The notes: a model not told the origin generated them from the letters alone. A DNA stretch of 64,000 nt from Emiliania huxleyi CCMP1516 (GCF_000372725.1 NW_005198965.1:225685-289684); one strand, 5' to 3'; shown: positions 50,582-61,936, numbered from the stretch's first letter. Made by a program: numbers and translations.

Positions 50582-52716
50582 GCGCTCCACACTGTCAGTG
50601 ATTCACTGTAGACGCCCTCCCAGCTCCCACCTCAGCTCAACTATTAGCGGTTTTGTTGAGATGAGCCAGTTTAATTTATTTCCCCCCACACCAAGCCGCA
50701 CAAGGCACAACTATATGTCACAAGACAACATCCGCAACATCCCCAACAACAAAAAACAAAACTGAAAAAACAAACGCTGCGCCAGATTTTTTTTTGTAAA
50801 AGCAGGGTGCACAGCCGGGGGGGGCGGGGTCTTAAGAAAGAAAAAGAAAGAACAGACAACCCAAGGGAGGGATGGGATGACGGCACGCCGCCACGCACCG
50901 GCACACAGGGATTTTAAGGAGAGGAGTGGAGTGCTAGCCGTCGCGCGTCGGCGTCGCCCACCCTCGTGTGAGTGTGTGTGTGTGTGTGTGTGACTCACCC
51001 TCGGTCGTCTACCTCTTCATATCTCTCTTTGCAGTTTCTCGCTAATTCTCGCAGCGACCGTCATGCCACCTCGCGCGATCTTCCCACTCTCGTCGTTCTC
51101 TCTCCTGGCTGTTTCATCTTCTCACTTCTGACTTGAGAGCGTACTCAAAAAAGAAAGACAGAAAACGGACAACCAAGGGAGGGATGGGAGGACGGCACGC
51201 CGCCACCACACAGGGATTTTGAGGAGAGGAGTGTGGTGCGCTAGCCGTCGCCCACCCTTGGGCGTCTGCCTCTTCCTATCTCTCTTCGCAGTCCCTCGCC
51301 GATTCTCGAAAGAAAGAAAGAAAGAAAGAAAACAGACAAACCAGACGAGGGATGGGGGGAGGACAGGGTCCCTACCTGCACGAGCAGGATTTTGGAAGGA
51401 CGATCAGGGACACAGGGGAACGGGAGTGGGGAGCGCATCGCGACACGGAGGGGGGCTGGGCAGGGTTCACCCACACGACAGGGCCCCAGGGATTCCCCTC
51501 TCGTATAGGACAAAGTTGCACCCGGCGGCACGGGGGCAGGCGCGGGCCGCTCCTACTGGTTGCGCTCTCCTAGTTCTCCTGCTCCTGACAAGGGACAGCG
51601 ACAGGTTCGCAGCACGGTGGACTCCTTATTCCTCTGGCGATCTCTCTCGACTAGCGACCTTCCTCCGGCTTCTCACTGGCAGTCTCTCACTATCACGGGC
51701 ACACTGACAGAGGCGGCCAAGGCTCACGCCGTGGGTGGCAGGGACGGTGATAGGAGTCTCCCACTCTGTGGCGGCTTCGCTAGAGGTGCGGCCTACGCAT
51801 GTCCTCGTCCTTAGCGAAAATCGGCCCAACGAAAACAGCATTATTTTATGGCAAAAACCGCTTTCTGTGGGGGGCGTGAGGTCTTGAAGGGGAAATCGCC
51901 GATTCTCGGAAAAGAAAGAAAGAAAACAGACAACCCAAGGGAGGGATGGGAGCCACAGGCTTTTGCTTGGGAGGGATTGAGCGCGTCGCGACGGACTTCA
52001 GCGTTCAGGTTACACCTGAAAATCTGACGGTTCTCGCTCCCCATCGAGCTCTTCTTGCCGCGCGGGGGCTCTCTTTCTGTGTGCTGGCAGCCTGGCACAG
52101 TCAGAGCTCCGTGCAAGCCGTCCAACGTGACACGAGTGTATCGCTTTGACGGATCGACCGTGCTTGTTATCCACATCGATGTGACGCACACAGTGACACA
52201 TCAGAACGACACATGCTCTCCCACCCGCCGGGACGCAAAACGCTCTCGACGAGAGCCATACACAAGAAGGCGTCCGCACAGCAAGCCGCTCGTCGGACAG
52301 GCGTGCTCGCTCGATGTCGGCGATCGCATAGGCCATAGCGCACGCCTTGGACGGTGGCGAAGCCAAAAACACCGGCAGTGGCCGTCCGCTGGCGGCAGGC
52401 TGGCGTGAGCGGCGGCGGTCGAGACCTCACCCTTCGCGCCGACGACCTAACCTCGCTTTGAACAACCCAACCCAACAACCCAACCAACCCAACCCAACCA
52501 AAACGACCCAACCCAGACGACCCAACCCAACCCAAAACAACCCAACAAAAAGCACGATTCTCAAGTTGGGCCCTCCGTCTGCCTCTTCCTATCTCTCTTC
52601 GCAGTCCCTCGCCGATTCTCGCTCGAGAGCAGAAAGAAAAGAAGTTTGCAACAAAAGAATGCCGCAAGCGCGCACGCACCCTAGAGCTCTACTGCACGGC
52701 AGCGACGGGAGTGCGC
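50449..52716. repeat. 2.3-kb block of dispersed and simple repeats
   Basis: (CA)n at 50555-50581. At least four copies or part-copies of the GAAAGAAAACAGACAACCCA / GGGATGGGAGGACGGCACGC family lie at about 50830-50965, 51145-51310, 51310-51420 and 51905-51955, with a further part-copy (TCTGCCTCTTCCTATCTCTC) at 52575-52625. A CCCAA/AACCC pentamer-rich run spans 52459-52545. No gene is supported. Confidence 0.8.
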
Positions 52717-53694
52717 ATGGCCGCCCGTGCTGTCCCTAAGAGGCACCGCGCCGCCGCGCTAGCCTACTTTGGCGGTCTCGCCACTGCGACTGCGATCGCT
52801 TTGGACGAGTGGCTCGACCTGCGCAAGTGGCGGACCGTTCGGCACGTGCTCACGACGCCTGTCTCGGTCGATATGAAGCTGCACACTCGAGTGCGCGCAG
52901 CTGAGGGCGAGGCCGGCCAGGGTTGCGTCGACTGGCCGGCGGGCCGTGTGCTGCTGCAGTGGGCGGTCGACGGCGGGGTGCCGCTCCGCCACGGCTCAGT
53001 CTTGGAGGTGGGAGCGGGCGTTGGCGTCACCTCGATTGGCCTCGCGCTGGCGGCCTCGTGCTCCTCAGATGCGGGTGGCGGCGGGGGATCCGACGGCGAC
53101 CCCACTCGCGTCCTCGCCACCGACGTGTGCGACAGCGCGCTCGCCAACTTGCATCGGAACGCCGCGGAGAACGAGGCGCCGGCGCTGCTGCGGGTTGAAC
53201 GGTGGGACGCCGCGGGAGGCACAGAGGCTGTCCGCCGGCTGAGCCGCCTCGTCGACCCGCGGACGCTGACGCACGTCATCGGGGCCGACATCGTGAGCGT
53301 GCCAATCGGCAGCGGCGGCGGTGGTGGCAATGCCGCCGGCGGCGAAGCTGCCGGCGGCGACGGCCTCGAGGCGACGCTGGCGGCACTGCTGGCGGAGAAC
53401 CCGGCGCTGCGCGTCACGCTGCTGCTCTTCAACCGCGTCTCCGGGGGCGCGGTGACCGCCCTGGCCGGCGCGGCCGGGATGCCAGAGGGGGGCTGCACCC
53501 TCGACCCCGCCCTCGCCCGCTTCGAGCGCAGGTGCGCGGCGCACGGCCTGCGCGCTTGCCGGAGTCCGGTGCCGGAGGGCTGCCTGAGGCACGTGGCCGA
53601 GGCCCTCCCGCTGCGAGAGCGCGGGCTGTGGGCGCTCGGCGGGGTGTGGGACGGCCTGCAGCTGTACGAGGTGAGGAGCGGGCCCCTGAAGTGA
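52717..53694 (+). CDS. Methyltransf_16-type protein with an inserted Gly-rich loop
   Basis: One exon of 325 residues from the ATG at 52717. The AdoMet motif is VLEVGAGVGVTSIGLALA; VLATDVCDSALANLHRNAAEN gives the acidic second motif; THVIGADIVSVPIG is the post-I acidic strand, with V-S in place of the family Y-x-x. Two Gly/Asp/Ala-rich insertions (SSDAGGGGGSDGDP and GGGGGNAAGGEAAGGDG) interrupt the fold at loops. The N-terminus has a hydrophobic stretch (AALAYFGGLATATAIALDEW) that could anchor or target it. The C-terminal half (LLLFNRVSGGAV and an Arg-rich segment) is family-like. The substrate is unknown. Confidence 0.7.
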   Translation: MAARAVPKRHRAAALAYFGGLATATAIALDEWLDLRKWRTVRHVLTTPVSVDMKLHTRVRAAEGEAGQGCVDWPAGRVLLQWAVDGGVPLRHGSVLEVGAGVGVTSIGLALAASCSSDAGGGGGSDGDPTRVLATDVCDSALANLHRNAAENEAPALLRVERWDAAGGTEAVRRLSRLVDPRTLTHVIGADIVSVPIGSGGGGGNAAGGEAAGGDGLEATLAALLAENPALRVTLLLFNRVSGGAVTALAGAAGMPEGGCTLDPALARFERRCAAHGLRACRSPVPEGCLRHVAEALPLRERGLWALGGVWDGLQLYEVRSGPLK

Positions 53695-54594
53695 AGAGGT
53701 GGGGTGATAAAAAACGATAAACGCCTGGGGGGCGGGCCTCCCCCCTCCCCCGCGCATCGCGCATGCCGCAATGCCAATGGTCCACCACTCAACTGCCCTG
53801 CCCGGCACAACCAGGTTAGTGGCACGGCACCCGCGGCGCTCCTGTGCTCGTGCCCGCGCTGCGCGTCGGTCGCGACCTACGCGCCGGCGCTCTCGAGCCG
53901 NNNNNNNNNNNNNNNNNNNNNNNNNNNNNNNNNNNNNNNNNNNNNNNNNNNNNNNNNNNNNNNNNNNNNNNNNNNNNNNNNNNNNNNNNNNNNNNNNNNN
54001 AAGTTAGACGGTGAGTATAGTTAGGAAGAAGTTACCCGGGGCTCAGCCCCGGGTCGCCGAGGAGCGCGGGCAAGCGGCCGGGCAAGGGGCCGCACGGGTG
54101 GCACGTCGTGCTGGAGGAGGAGTGGGTTGACGAGTGCTCGAAGGAGTCGGGCGAGGACGGCGGCCGGCGGAGTTCGGGGCAGCCGCCCCTGCCCGAGACG
54201 TCCGGGCTGTGGATATGAGCCGGGGGGGGTTGCGGGGTTGGAGGGGACACTGCCCCAGGAGGAGGACCTGCGGGAGGGGGAGAATCTTCGCTGTCTGTCC
54301 GTGCTCGAATGTCCATGCGCGACCCCGAGGACTGCCAGATTGTCTGTGTGAGGAGCACGGGCTTGCGAGGAGCCTATCGCCAAGGGCCCTCTGATGTGAG
54401 GAGCCTGGTGGAGGTGCACGCGGTCGCGGAGTTACCTGCATGCAGTCCGTGTAACTGCGATCACACGTCCGCATGCATGATGCAGCATCCCACGTGAGCA
54501 TGTAAATGCGCGCACTCGTCGGCGACCTTCATGCCACCTCTCGTTCTTCCCACTCTCGTCCTCCGTTCTCTCTCCTGCTGTTTCATCCTCTGAC
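53695..54594. other. Gene-free interval spanning the assembly gap
   Basis: No gene is supported on either side of the gap. The left flank up to 53900 is pyrimidine-rich in places; the right flank has a GC-rich hairpin-like GGGGCTCAGCCCC at 54038. Confidence 0.4.
53901..54000. other. Assembly gap (100 N)
   Basis: Exactly 100 N, a conventional placeholder for a gap of unknown length. Order and orientation across it are not guaranteed by the sequence. Confidence 1.
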
Positions 54595-55011
54595 TCATCG
54601 CTCTCCTCGGCCTCGTTCTGAGACGCCGCTGCCGTCTGCCTTGCTCTCGCTGCTTCTTTCTCTCGCCTTTCTGCGTAACTCCGCTCTCCTCTCCGCGTAT
54701 TTTGGCCCCTCGAGTTTATCGAGCTCCCCTCGCGCAAGGACCACATTTCTGACTCCCACTCCGATCATTTGCCTCCAAGTCATGTCGTTGCTCAGGTCCA
54801 CTCTCGTTTCGAGCACTTGTACCTCAACGGTCGGTGTTGGCACTGGGGTTCCCTTCGGGTATATCGTGACAGCTGATGGCGGGATTTCCACTGGTGTTTC
54901 GTCCTCCTCGGAGTCGTCTTCCCCGGCTTCCTCTCGTTCGGCTCTACGTTCATTACGTTCATCGTGGCTCACCCTCCATGCCGTGAACAGGCGCCCTATC
55001 AATTTTATGTT
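54595..55011 (-). other. Open frame of unknown origin beside the retroelement
   Basis: The minus strand reads about 140 residues of charged protein (ERRAEREEAGEDDSEEDETP; LSNDMTWRQMIGVGVRNVVL) that runs into the duplicated block B. It may be part of a gag-like or ORF1-like protein of the neighbouring element. No motif is recognised. Confidence 0.25.
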
Positions 55012-56272
55012 ATGACGATCGGCCGTCGATCCCGAAGGGTCGTCGGTTGAGCTAGGGAGCCTGGCGATGGACGCCACCGCGACCCCTCGTGGCATCTCTC
55101 TCGCCGTCGGCGAGCTGGGGGCTCGCGGACGGCCGACTTTCTATATGACCAGTAGGACAGCCGTGAGTGTGAATTGGATAAGGAGTTTGCGTCCGTCCAC
55201 CGTCTTCGTGGACGTCTGTCCTCGTGACACCCACACCCCACACGGCCTGTCTTGCTTCCCTCACCGATACTCCGCTAGAGACTGGCTCGTCATATAGCCA
55301 TTCTACGAAGGCGCTCAAGCTCGCGTACGAGCTCCTCCGCGAGCGCGACGAGGAGGACCTCGAGCTTGCGATTGAGGAGGACGAGGCGGGCAACCCGATC
55401 GTCAAGTTTGCCCACCATTCGAACCGACGGTTCTCGGACAAGGTGGCGCGGGACACGAGCGATGTCACGGGCGCTACCATCACAGACATCGACTGCATCT
55501 TCGGCTGGAACGAGCAGGAGCGAGAGAGGTCGATGCAGCAGCACTACGCCGGCCTCGATCTCGCCTCGCGCATCGAGCGGCTCGCGCGAGTGACTATGAT
55601 GGTGTAGTGGCTGAGGGGCTGGGGCAGGGCTCGAGATCATGTTCTACGATGGATGGCGATGGGGGTTGGTCCTGCAACGGTGTCTCGTGCGGAGCAGTGG
55701 TGTGCTGCCGCGCGAGGGTTGCAGGCGTGAGGGTCGAGGGTACCTTTTCCCCCCTTTGCTATTAACAATGCTTTGGAATCTATGAACATGACCTCGAGTG
55801 GAGCCCCAGTCCTCGACAGGCTCATGACGATCGGCCGTCGATCCCGAAGGGTCGTCGGTTGAGCTAGGGAGCCTGGCGATGGACGCCACCGCGACCCCTC
55901 GTGGCATCTCTCTCGCCGTCGGCGAGCTGGGGGCTCGCGGACGGCCGACTTTCTATATGACCAGTAGGACAGCCGTGAGTGTGAATTGGATAAGGAGTTT
56001 GCGTCCGTCCACCGTCTTCGTGGACGTCTGTCCTCGTGACACCCACACCCCACACGGCCTGTCTTGCTTCCCCACCCACCCTCCCTGTTTTGTGTGCGCT
56101 GTCGCGTTTTGGGGTTGGTCCTGCAACGGTGTCTCGTGCGGAGCAGTGGTGTGCTGCCGCGCGAGGGTTGCAGGCGTGAGGGTCGAGGGTACCTTTTCCC
56201 CCCTTTGCTATTAACAATGCTTTGGAATCTATGAACATGACCTCGAGTGGAGCCCCAGTCCTCGACAGGCTC
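55012..56272. repeat. Segmental duplication B-A / B-A
   Basis: Block B (249 bp) occurs at 55012-55260 and 55824-56072. Block A (162 bp) occurs at 55662-55823 and 56111-56272. Both copies are nearly identical. In the first unit B and A are separated by 401 bp carrying a recombinase-like frame; in the second by 38 bp. B2 follows A1 directly. Confidence 0.95.
55261..55607 (+). pseudogene. C-terminal fragment resembling a tyrosine recombinase (Crypton/DIRS type)
   Basis: The plus strand encodes about 110 residues with HHSNRRFSDKVARDT, then DIDCIFGW and SMQQHYAGLD. His-x-x-Arg, a later Gly-Trp and a terminal Tyr in QQHYAG have the order and rough spacing of the H-x-x-R...W/H...Y part of tyrosine recombinases, in the style of Crypton/DIRS proteins of protists. 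The first catalytic Arg would lie upstream, where the duplicated block B is instead. It ends in a stop at 55607. The family is inferred from motif order only. Confidence 0.4.
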
Positions 56273-57660
56273 CTTCTCTCGCTCCTCTGCCCGTGCCTTG
56301 GTCTTGTCGTTGTTTCGCACCCATGTCTGTATGGCAATCGAAGCTGCCTTCCCCACTACCTGTAGTTCCCTCGTCACCTCTCCTGCAAGCTCCCCTCTCT
56401 TTCTTTCGGGTATGGAGTCTGTCAGTGCTGGCAGCGTGCAGGCAATCACGGGCGCTATTTTGTCGTACTCCTCTTCGGCGAGCGCTCCAAATCTAGACCC
56501 CATTGCCTTTAAGGAGGTTGCTCTCGCGCGTCTCAAGGATGTCGCCGTGTCTTTTGATTCAGGCGCCTCCTGTTCGACTCTTGCTGTCGCCCTCGCTGTG
56601 TGTTTGTCGAGCTTCCGCATGAAGTGACGCGCCTCTTCCTTATTTCCAGCGCAGCTGCCACTCAGCACGTGCGCCAACGACGCCTGTGGCGGCTCACTGT
56701 CTTCTTGTGTCCAGTCGTCCCAGTCTCTCCGTTCCCCGATTCTCCTCCTTGCCTCTTTTGCCGCCGCATCCCTAGCCGCCTTGCACGCTCTGCATCCCCA
56801 GAACGCACTTCTGACTCGTGGCGGGGCCCCTCATTCTCCGTTTCTTTTCCCCCTCCAGAATGCGCCTGTGGTGTGCACCGTGTGGCACCCCTACCTGTTG
56901 TCTCACCCTGGCTCCCAAGATCGTTTTGGTCGTCACATTGTGACCTCCGATGTCGTCAAATGTCGCTCGTCTGTGCTTCCCCCCATTCTCATCTGGCAAT
57001 CTCATCTTATTGTCCCATGAGTGTTTGAGGCTGGCTACGGCCACTTCGCTCCACAGCCGTCCCGCCATCCCTGCCGTGTGCGATCCCGGCCTCACCGTCT
57101 TTCGAAGTTGTTCGCACACCCACTCGTGTGCGCTCTGGCGCATGTGCCCGTATGTCCGTCGGTCCACCATCTCCCTCTTCTCCGGGTCCTCTGCCGCCTC
57201 CCTTCTCACTGTGTACATGCATGGTCTAGTTCGCACCGCGTCCCGAACCACCTTCGAGGCGTCCTCCGTGACGTCCTTTCCGAGGTATGCTGTCGCCACT
57301 GCGTCGGCGTATGCGTTGCAGGCTATTCCCACGTGTGCTGGCACCCACATGAAGACCACCGCCTCTAGCTTCGATCTATAGTGAGCAATCGCCTCTAGGA
57401 GACCGCCTCTCTCCCAGTCCCTCAGACCTTCTGGCATCCCTTTTTTTGTTTTTTGTCATCTCTTTGCGGTGCGCATTCTCAATCTGCTGCAGGCAAGTTT
57501 GCAGTCGCATAGCACTAAGCACCGTCGCGTCTGTGCGTCGCTCGCGCTCGCCATTTTGCGTAAGTATGCGAGCATCGCGTACATCTCCGCGTCTATCGCC
57601 TCCCACGTGTTCGGCAGCTTTCGGGAGGCGCTCATGCAAATTCTGGGACGAAATTTCTTT
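55662..57660 (-). mobile_element. Decayed non-LTR (LINE) retrotransposon 3' part with RNase H
   Basis: Read on the minus strand from 57660. A RNase H domain is visible in three pieces of different frame: AIDAEMYAMLAYL with the catalytic Glu and LVLCDCKLA with the Asp; a short helix; then VVFMWVPAHVGIACNAYADA with the conserved HVG-N-AD box (in 56772-57437). Two frameshifts separate them. A charged C-terminal extension (EEARHFMRKLDKH; RGELAGEVTRELQVV) follows to about 55830. Reverse transcriptase is missing: at 57661 the element gives way to the TAGTACAAACCCAATGG repeat. No intact product is possible. Confidence 0.7.
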
Positions 57661-57710
57661 TGAGAGCGCCTTCGTTGTTAATAGTACAAACCCAATGGTC
57701 CCTTGCGAGC
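57661..57710 (+). repeat. Third copy of the TAGTACAAACCCAATGG repeat
   Basis: GAGAGCGCCTTCGTT and TAGTACAAACCCAATGGTCC occur together here and at 7816-7860, with a second bare unit at 7871-7905. It marks the broken 5' edge of the LINE remnant. Confidence 0.8.
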
Positions 57711-57764
57711 GGTGCTCTGGCGCCGAATTTCTTTTCTTCGGCGTTCGAAGTGACCAGTGACCAC

Positions 57765-60009
57765 ATGGTGGTGCTCTGCACCGAAATAGCGGGCAGAGCG
57801 TACTGTGAGGCCCACATCCCCGCGTGCTCCACCCTCTTTTGCCCTGCGTGCACGCTCCCGGGAACGTGCGACTTCACTTGCAGCTTCTGCTCCAGCGTGC
57901 CCCGTCCGCCTCCGTCGCCACCGTCGCCGCCGCCGCTCTCGCCCCCTCCACGGCCGAAGCTGCCCCCGCTCTCGCCCCCACCACCGTCGCCACCGTCGCC
58001 GCCGTCACCACCGTCGCCGCCCCCACCACCGTCGCCACCGTCGCCACCGTCGCCGCCGTCGCCACCGTCGCCGCCCCCACCACCGGCGCCACCGTCGCCG
58101 CCGTCACCACCGTCGCCGCCGGCGCTCCCGCCCCCTCCAGCGCCGAAGCCGCCCCAGGCCCCGCCACCGCCCCCGCCCCAGCCACCCTTCGACGTTTTCA
58201 CGTTCTTCTTCATCGACCCACCAAACCCGCCGCCCCCGCCTCCGCCGTCGCAACCGCCACTTCCTCCCGCGCTGCCGCCGCCTCCTCCACCTCCGTCACC
58301 GAAATCACCTCCGCCGCCTCCACCACCTCCGCCGTCGCAACCGCCACTTCCTCCCGCGCTGCCGCCGCCTCCTGCACCTCCGTCACCGAAATCACCTCCA
58401 TCACCGAAATCACCTCCGCCGCCAAAACCACCTCCGCCGCCTCCACCACCACCGCCGCCTTCACCAAAGCCACTGCCCCCTCCGCTGCCGCCACCGCCGC
58501 CATCACCCTCGACGCCTCCACCGCCGCCGTCCCCGCCGTCCCCGCCGTCATCGCCTCCACCAATCCCACCGCCCCAGCCTCCGCTACCGCCACCGCCGCC
58601 ATCACCCTCGACGCCTCCACCGCCGCCGCCCCCGCCGTCCCCGCCGTCATCGCCTCCACCAATCCCACCGCCCCAGCCTCCGCTACCGCCACCGCCGCCA
58701 CCACCCTCGACGCCTCCACCGCCGCCGCCCCCGCCGTCGTCGCCGTCGTCGCCTCCATCGCCACCGCCCTCGCCGCCACCGCCGTCATCGCCTCCACCAA
58801 TCCCACCGCCCCAGCCTCCGCTACCGCCACCCTTGCCGGCCCAACCTCCACCGCCAACTCCGCCGCCTTCCCCGCCGCCGCCAGCACCGCTCCCGCCGCC
58901 GCCGACACCGCCCCTTCCGCCCTTACCACCCAGTTCGCCTCCCTCGCCGCCTCTGCCTCCACCGCCCTCGCCTCCTCCCCCGCCGCCCTCGCCGCCTACG
59001 TCGCCACCGCCCTCGCCGCCTCCTCCTCCGCCGCCCTCGCCTCCTCTCCCGCCGCCCTCGCCGCCTCCGCCTCCACCGCCCTCGCCTCCTCCCCCGCCGC
59101 CCTCGCCTCCTCTCCCGCCGCCTCCGCCTCCTCTCCCGCCGCCTCCTCCTCCGCCGCCCTCGCCGCCTGCTCCTCCGCCGCCCTCCCGGCCGCCACCGCT
59201 GCCACCACCGCCGCCGCCCTCGCTGCCCACGCCGTCGCCGCCGTCGCCGCCATTCTCTCCTCCAGCGTCGCCGCCGCACGTTGCAGCCGTGCTACGGGAG
59301 TTTAGCTGCTCCATCGCCGGCCTGGACGCCGAGTGCGTCAGTGGCGCTGTGGGCGTTGGCGTGGCCACCATCGCCGCGCTCGGCCTCGTGTGCTGGTGCG
59401 CCGCGCGCGCTCGAGTAGTGCGATACCCCTTCCCCGCCCCTCCATCTACCCTTGTGCTCTCCTCCCCGCAGGTTCACGTGCACGTTGGGGTGGGCGCTCC
59501 GCCGCCGCCGCCGCCGCCTCGCCGCCGCCCGGGAGCACGGCGGCTGGGCGCGGGACCGCCACGCGTCCAGGTGGGACCGGATGGCAGATGAGCCCGCTGA
59601 GTTGCAACCTGCCTCGCCGAAGCCACCCACCACCGAGGAGGAGGAGGGCGAGGGGCAGCGGCGGGAGGACGACGACCCCTTCGACACGTTCTCGCCCAGC
59701 CCCAGGCACTCTTTTGCTGCCGATGACGATGCCGATGGCGATGCCGCGGCGCCGAGGTTTAGAGCCAGGACGGAGGCGGAGGCGGAGGCGGAGGCGGAGG
59801 CGGAGGCGGAGGCCGAGATGGTGGCGCAGGTGCTGGCGGATTTGGCAGCAAATCGCCGCCGCTCCCTCGGCGATCTGCAGTATGCACACCAGCTAGCCAC
59901 GGCGAGGGCGGGGTGGTCCGCGCACGGCCGCCGCTCCTTTCGTGGGCAGCTCAAGCCGGCAGAAGCCGACTCGGTCAAACGGTCGATTGGGACTGGTCTC
60001 CTGGACTAG
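57765..60009 (+). CDS. Pro-rich cell-surface protein with one TM and acidic cytosolic tail
   Basis: Exon 1 from about 57765 to about 59413-59420, exon 2 from 59472 to 60009 after a good acceptor (CCCCGCAG). A Cys-rich head (CTEIAGRAYCEAHIPACSTL; CPACTLPGTCDFTC) leads into some 440 residues of (S)PPPP/SPPPSPP repeats with KSPPP variants, like hydroxyproline-rich wall proteins of algae. Then comes a short Cys-containing stalk (FSCSIAGLDAEC), a TM (AVGVGVATIAALGLVCWCAA) and, in exon 2, a basic stretch and an acidic tail with an (AE)n run at about 59773-59815 and LADLAANRRRSLGDLQYAHQ. The donor is ambiguous: several GC sites keep the frame. No signal peptide is seen at the chosen start, so an earlier exon may exist. 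The opposite strand is also open over the Pro-rich part (Gly-rich) but has no such flanks. Confidence 0.6.
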
Positions 60010-60494
60010 GCGGTAGGCGCCCCGGCGCAATAAAAGAATAATGTTAATCAGTCGTGTCCGAAAAGAATGTGTGTTATAAATAATAATAAATGTAATAAAG
60101 CCGTGTGTATGCGCTACGGCTTAATCCTCGCAGTCGCACGTGCACGACACGCACGTCACTCACGTCATCACAGTAGTGGTGACGGGAATTGGGGGAAAGA
60201 AAACACAGTCTCACGTCACTCGTCAGGACACAGGCGACAGGAGTCCCAGCTCCCACACTCCCAGGTAAGCTCTGAAAATTTTGACCACATTTGACAAATC
60301 GATTTGAGATTTTTGTCTTTTTATCATTTATGATTTTGTGTTTTGATTATATGTGCAGCACGCTCTCCGTGTCTCCCGCTCGATCGGCCCTGGCGTGTGC
60401 GTCTCACGTCTTGCGCGCGCGGCGCCTTCTAGCCGCCCCTGGAAGCGGCGAGCACGCTGGCAAGGCGGCGCCGGCGCGCCTCCGCTGCCGCTAC
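60010..60494. other. Gene-free interval between convergent genes
   Basis: AT-richer with TAATAATAAATGTAATAA near 60080, possibly polyadenylation-related. No gene is supported. Confidence 0.35.
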
Positions 60495-61936
60495 CTACGA
60501 CGAGGGATCCTCGAGATCTGCAGAGCGCAGGGCTGGCCTGTGTGGTGCCCGGCCTCTCGCAGAGCCCTTACGCTCTCTCCGACTACTGCCGCGCACCTCC
60601 TCCGCGGAGAGGTCGTCGCCTCCTCGCTTGGGGTCGTCGCACTTGTCGTCGCCCCCCTCGGCGCTCAGGGCGGCGCGCGCCTCTGCAACTCGCCCGCGGC
60701 CCGCCTGCCCTGCCGGCCTCTCAGCGGCGGCCTTCGCCCCTGCCGAGTCGTCGTCGCACGACGAGCCGCCCACTCGACGGCCAGACGCCGCCTCCTTCGC
60801 CGTCGCTGCCGCCGGTGCTGGGGCCTCACCGATGACCACATGCCCGGCGAGGACGACGGCTCCCTCGTCTGTCAGCACGAGGTCGTTGCCGCTCTCCGTC
60901 TGGTAGCGCACCCCGGGCAGCAGCTGGTCGAGCGACGTGAGGTCGAGCCTGGGCAGCCGCGACAGAGCCGAGATCTAGCCGAGATGCCTCGCGTCCGCAT
61001 CTCGCGCCAGCATCTCGGCCGCATCTCGGCTGCATCTCGGCTGCATCTCGGCTGCATCTCGGCTGCATCTCGGCTGCATCTCGCGCGCCGTCGCGCCGCC
61101 AGCTCGCTCGCGCCTCCGCCCGCGCCTCCAGCCACGTGCAGCGTCAGGGTGCCTCCCGGCCGGGGCTGGCCGGGCGCGAAGGGCGAGAGGGCGAGGAAGT
61201 CCTGCGTGATGCCGCACGCCGTCGCCGCGTCCTCGCCGCTCAGGCGGCGGCTCGGCCGTGAGCATGGCCGCGACGAGGCTGGCTGCGACGTGGCTTGCGA
61301 GTGGGCGGGCTGGGAGGTGCGGTCGGGGCTCCTCGCGGCGGAAGACTGGGAGGGGGAGGGCATCGCGCCGGGCAGGCTGTGAGGCAGCGGCCCTCTCGAC
61401 TCCGCCTCGGCCCCTGCTCCGAGCAGCGCGTCCACCCACCGCTGCATCGCAGCGACACTCCAGCCGGGGCCGCCGCCGCCGCCGCCGCGCAGCAGCAGCG
61501 TCCGCTCGTTCGAGAGCTCGAGTCTGAGCGCCTGCGGCCCGCCATCGTCGGACGGCTCCACCGACACCCGCGCCGCGCCCGTCTTGCCCGAGAGTTCGAC
61601 GGCCTCCGCCGGCTCTGTGCTCTGCTCGTGCTTGAAGTAGAACAGGACGCCTCCCGTGGCAGTTTTTGCCACGACAAAGAACCTCCGCTTCCACTCCCAG
61701 GTCTTGAGAGAGCGGGAGTCCCGCTTGTCGAGCACACCACTGATGCTGCCAGCACGCACCACAGAGAGGGCTGTGATGCCGCACCTCTCGGCGGTGTTGT
61801 TCGATTCGACAAGGAAGCGGGCCTGCGCAGCGAGGGCAAGCGCGCGGGCGTGTGCCCGGCGTGCCGCCTGGTCCTGGGTGTTGTCGAAGCTTCCTGGCAG
61901 GCAGGATAACTGCGCGTCGGCCCTGAGACAATGCAT
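60495..61936 (-). CDS. PH-domain protein, two or more exons
   Basis: The first exon starts at the ATG at 61936. After a helical head (ARALALAAQARFLVESNN) it encodes a pleckstrin-homology domain: GSISGVLDKRDSRSLKTW, EWKRRFFVVAKTATGG-VLFYFKHE, and a C-terminal helix with the conserved Trp (AAMQRWVDALLG). A Ser/Pro/Arg-rich linker and FLALSPFAPGQPRPGG follow. The last exon starts after CGGCTAG at 60974 and runs to 60495, in frame for 160 codons: RLPRLDLTSLDQLLPGVRYQ, LTDEGAVVLAGHVVIGEA, then a low-complexity charged end. The donor is not fixed; it lies near 61090-61110 in ELAARR. The intron contains an 11-bp minisatellite. Probable membrane-phosphoinositide binder. Confidence 0.65.
61010..61083. 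repeat. 11-bp minisatellite in the PH-gene intron, about 7 copies
   Basis: The unit is GCATCTCGGCT on the plus strand, with a CCGCATCTCGG variant at the left. It is a second case, with the GBP gene, of a minisatellite confined to an intron. Confidence 0.9.

Noticed and set aside
57632-59371. Gly-rich 579-residue open frame on the minus strand
   Set aside because: It is the complement of the SPPPP codons. The plus strand has a Cys-rich head, a TM and a tail, while the minus frame has no flanking features.
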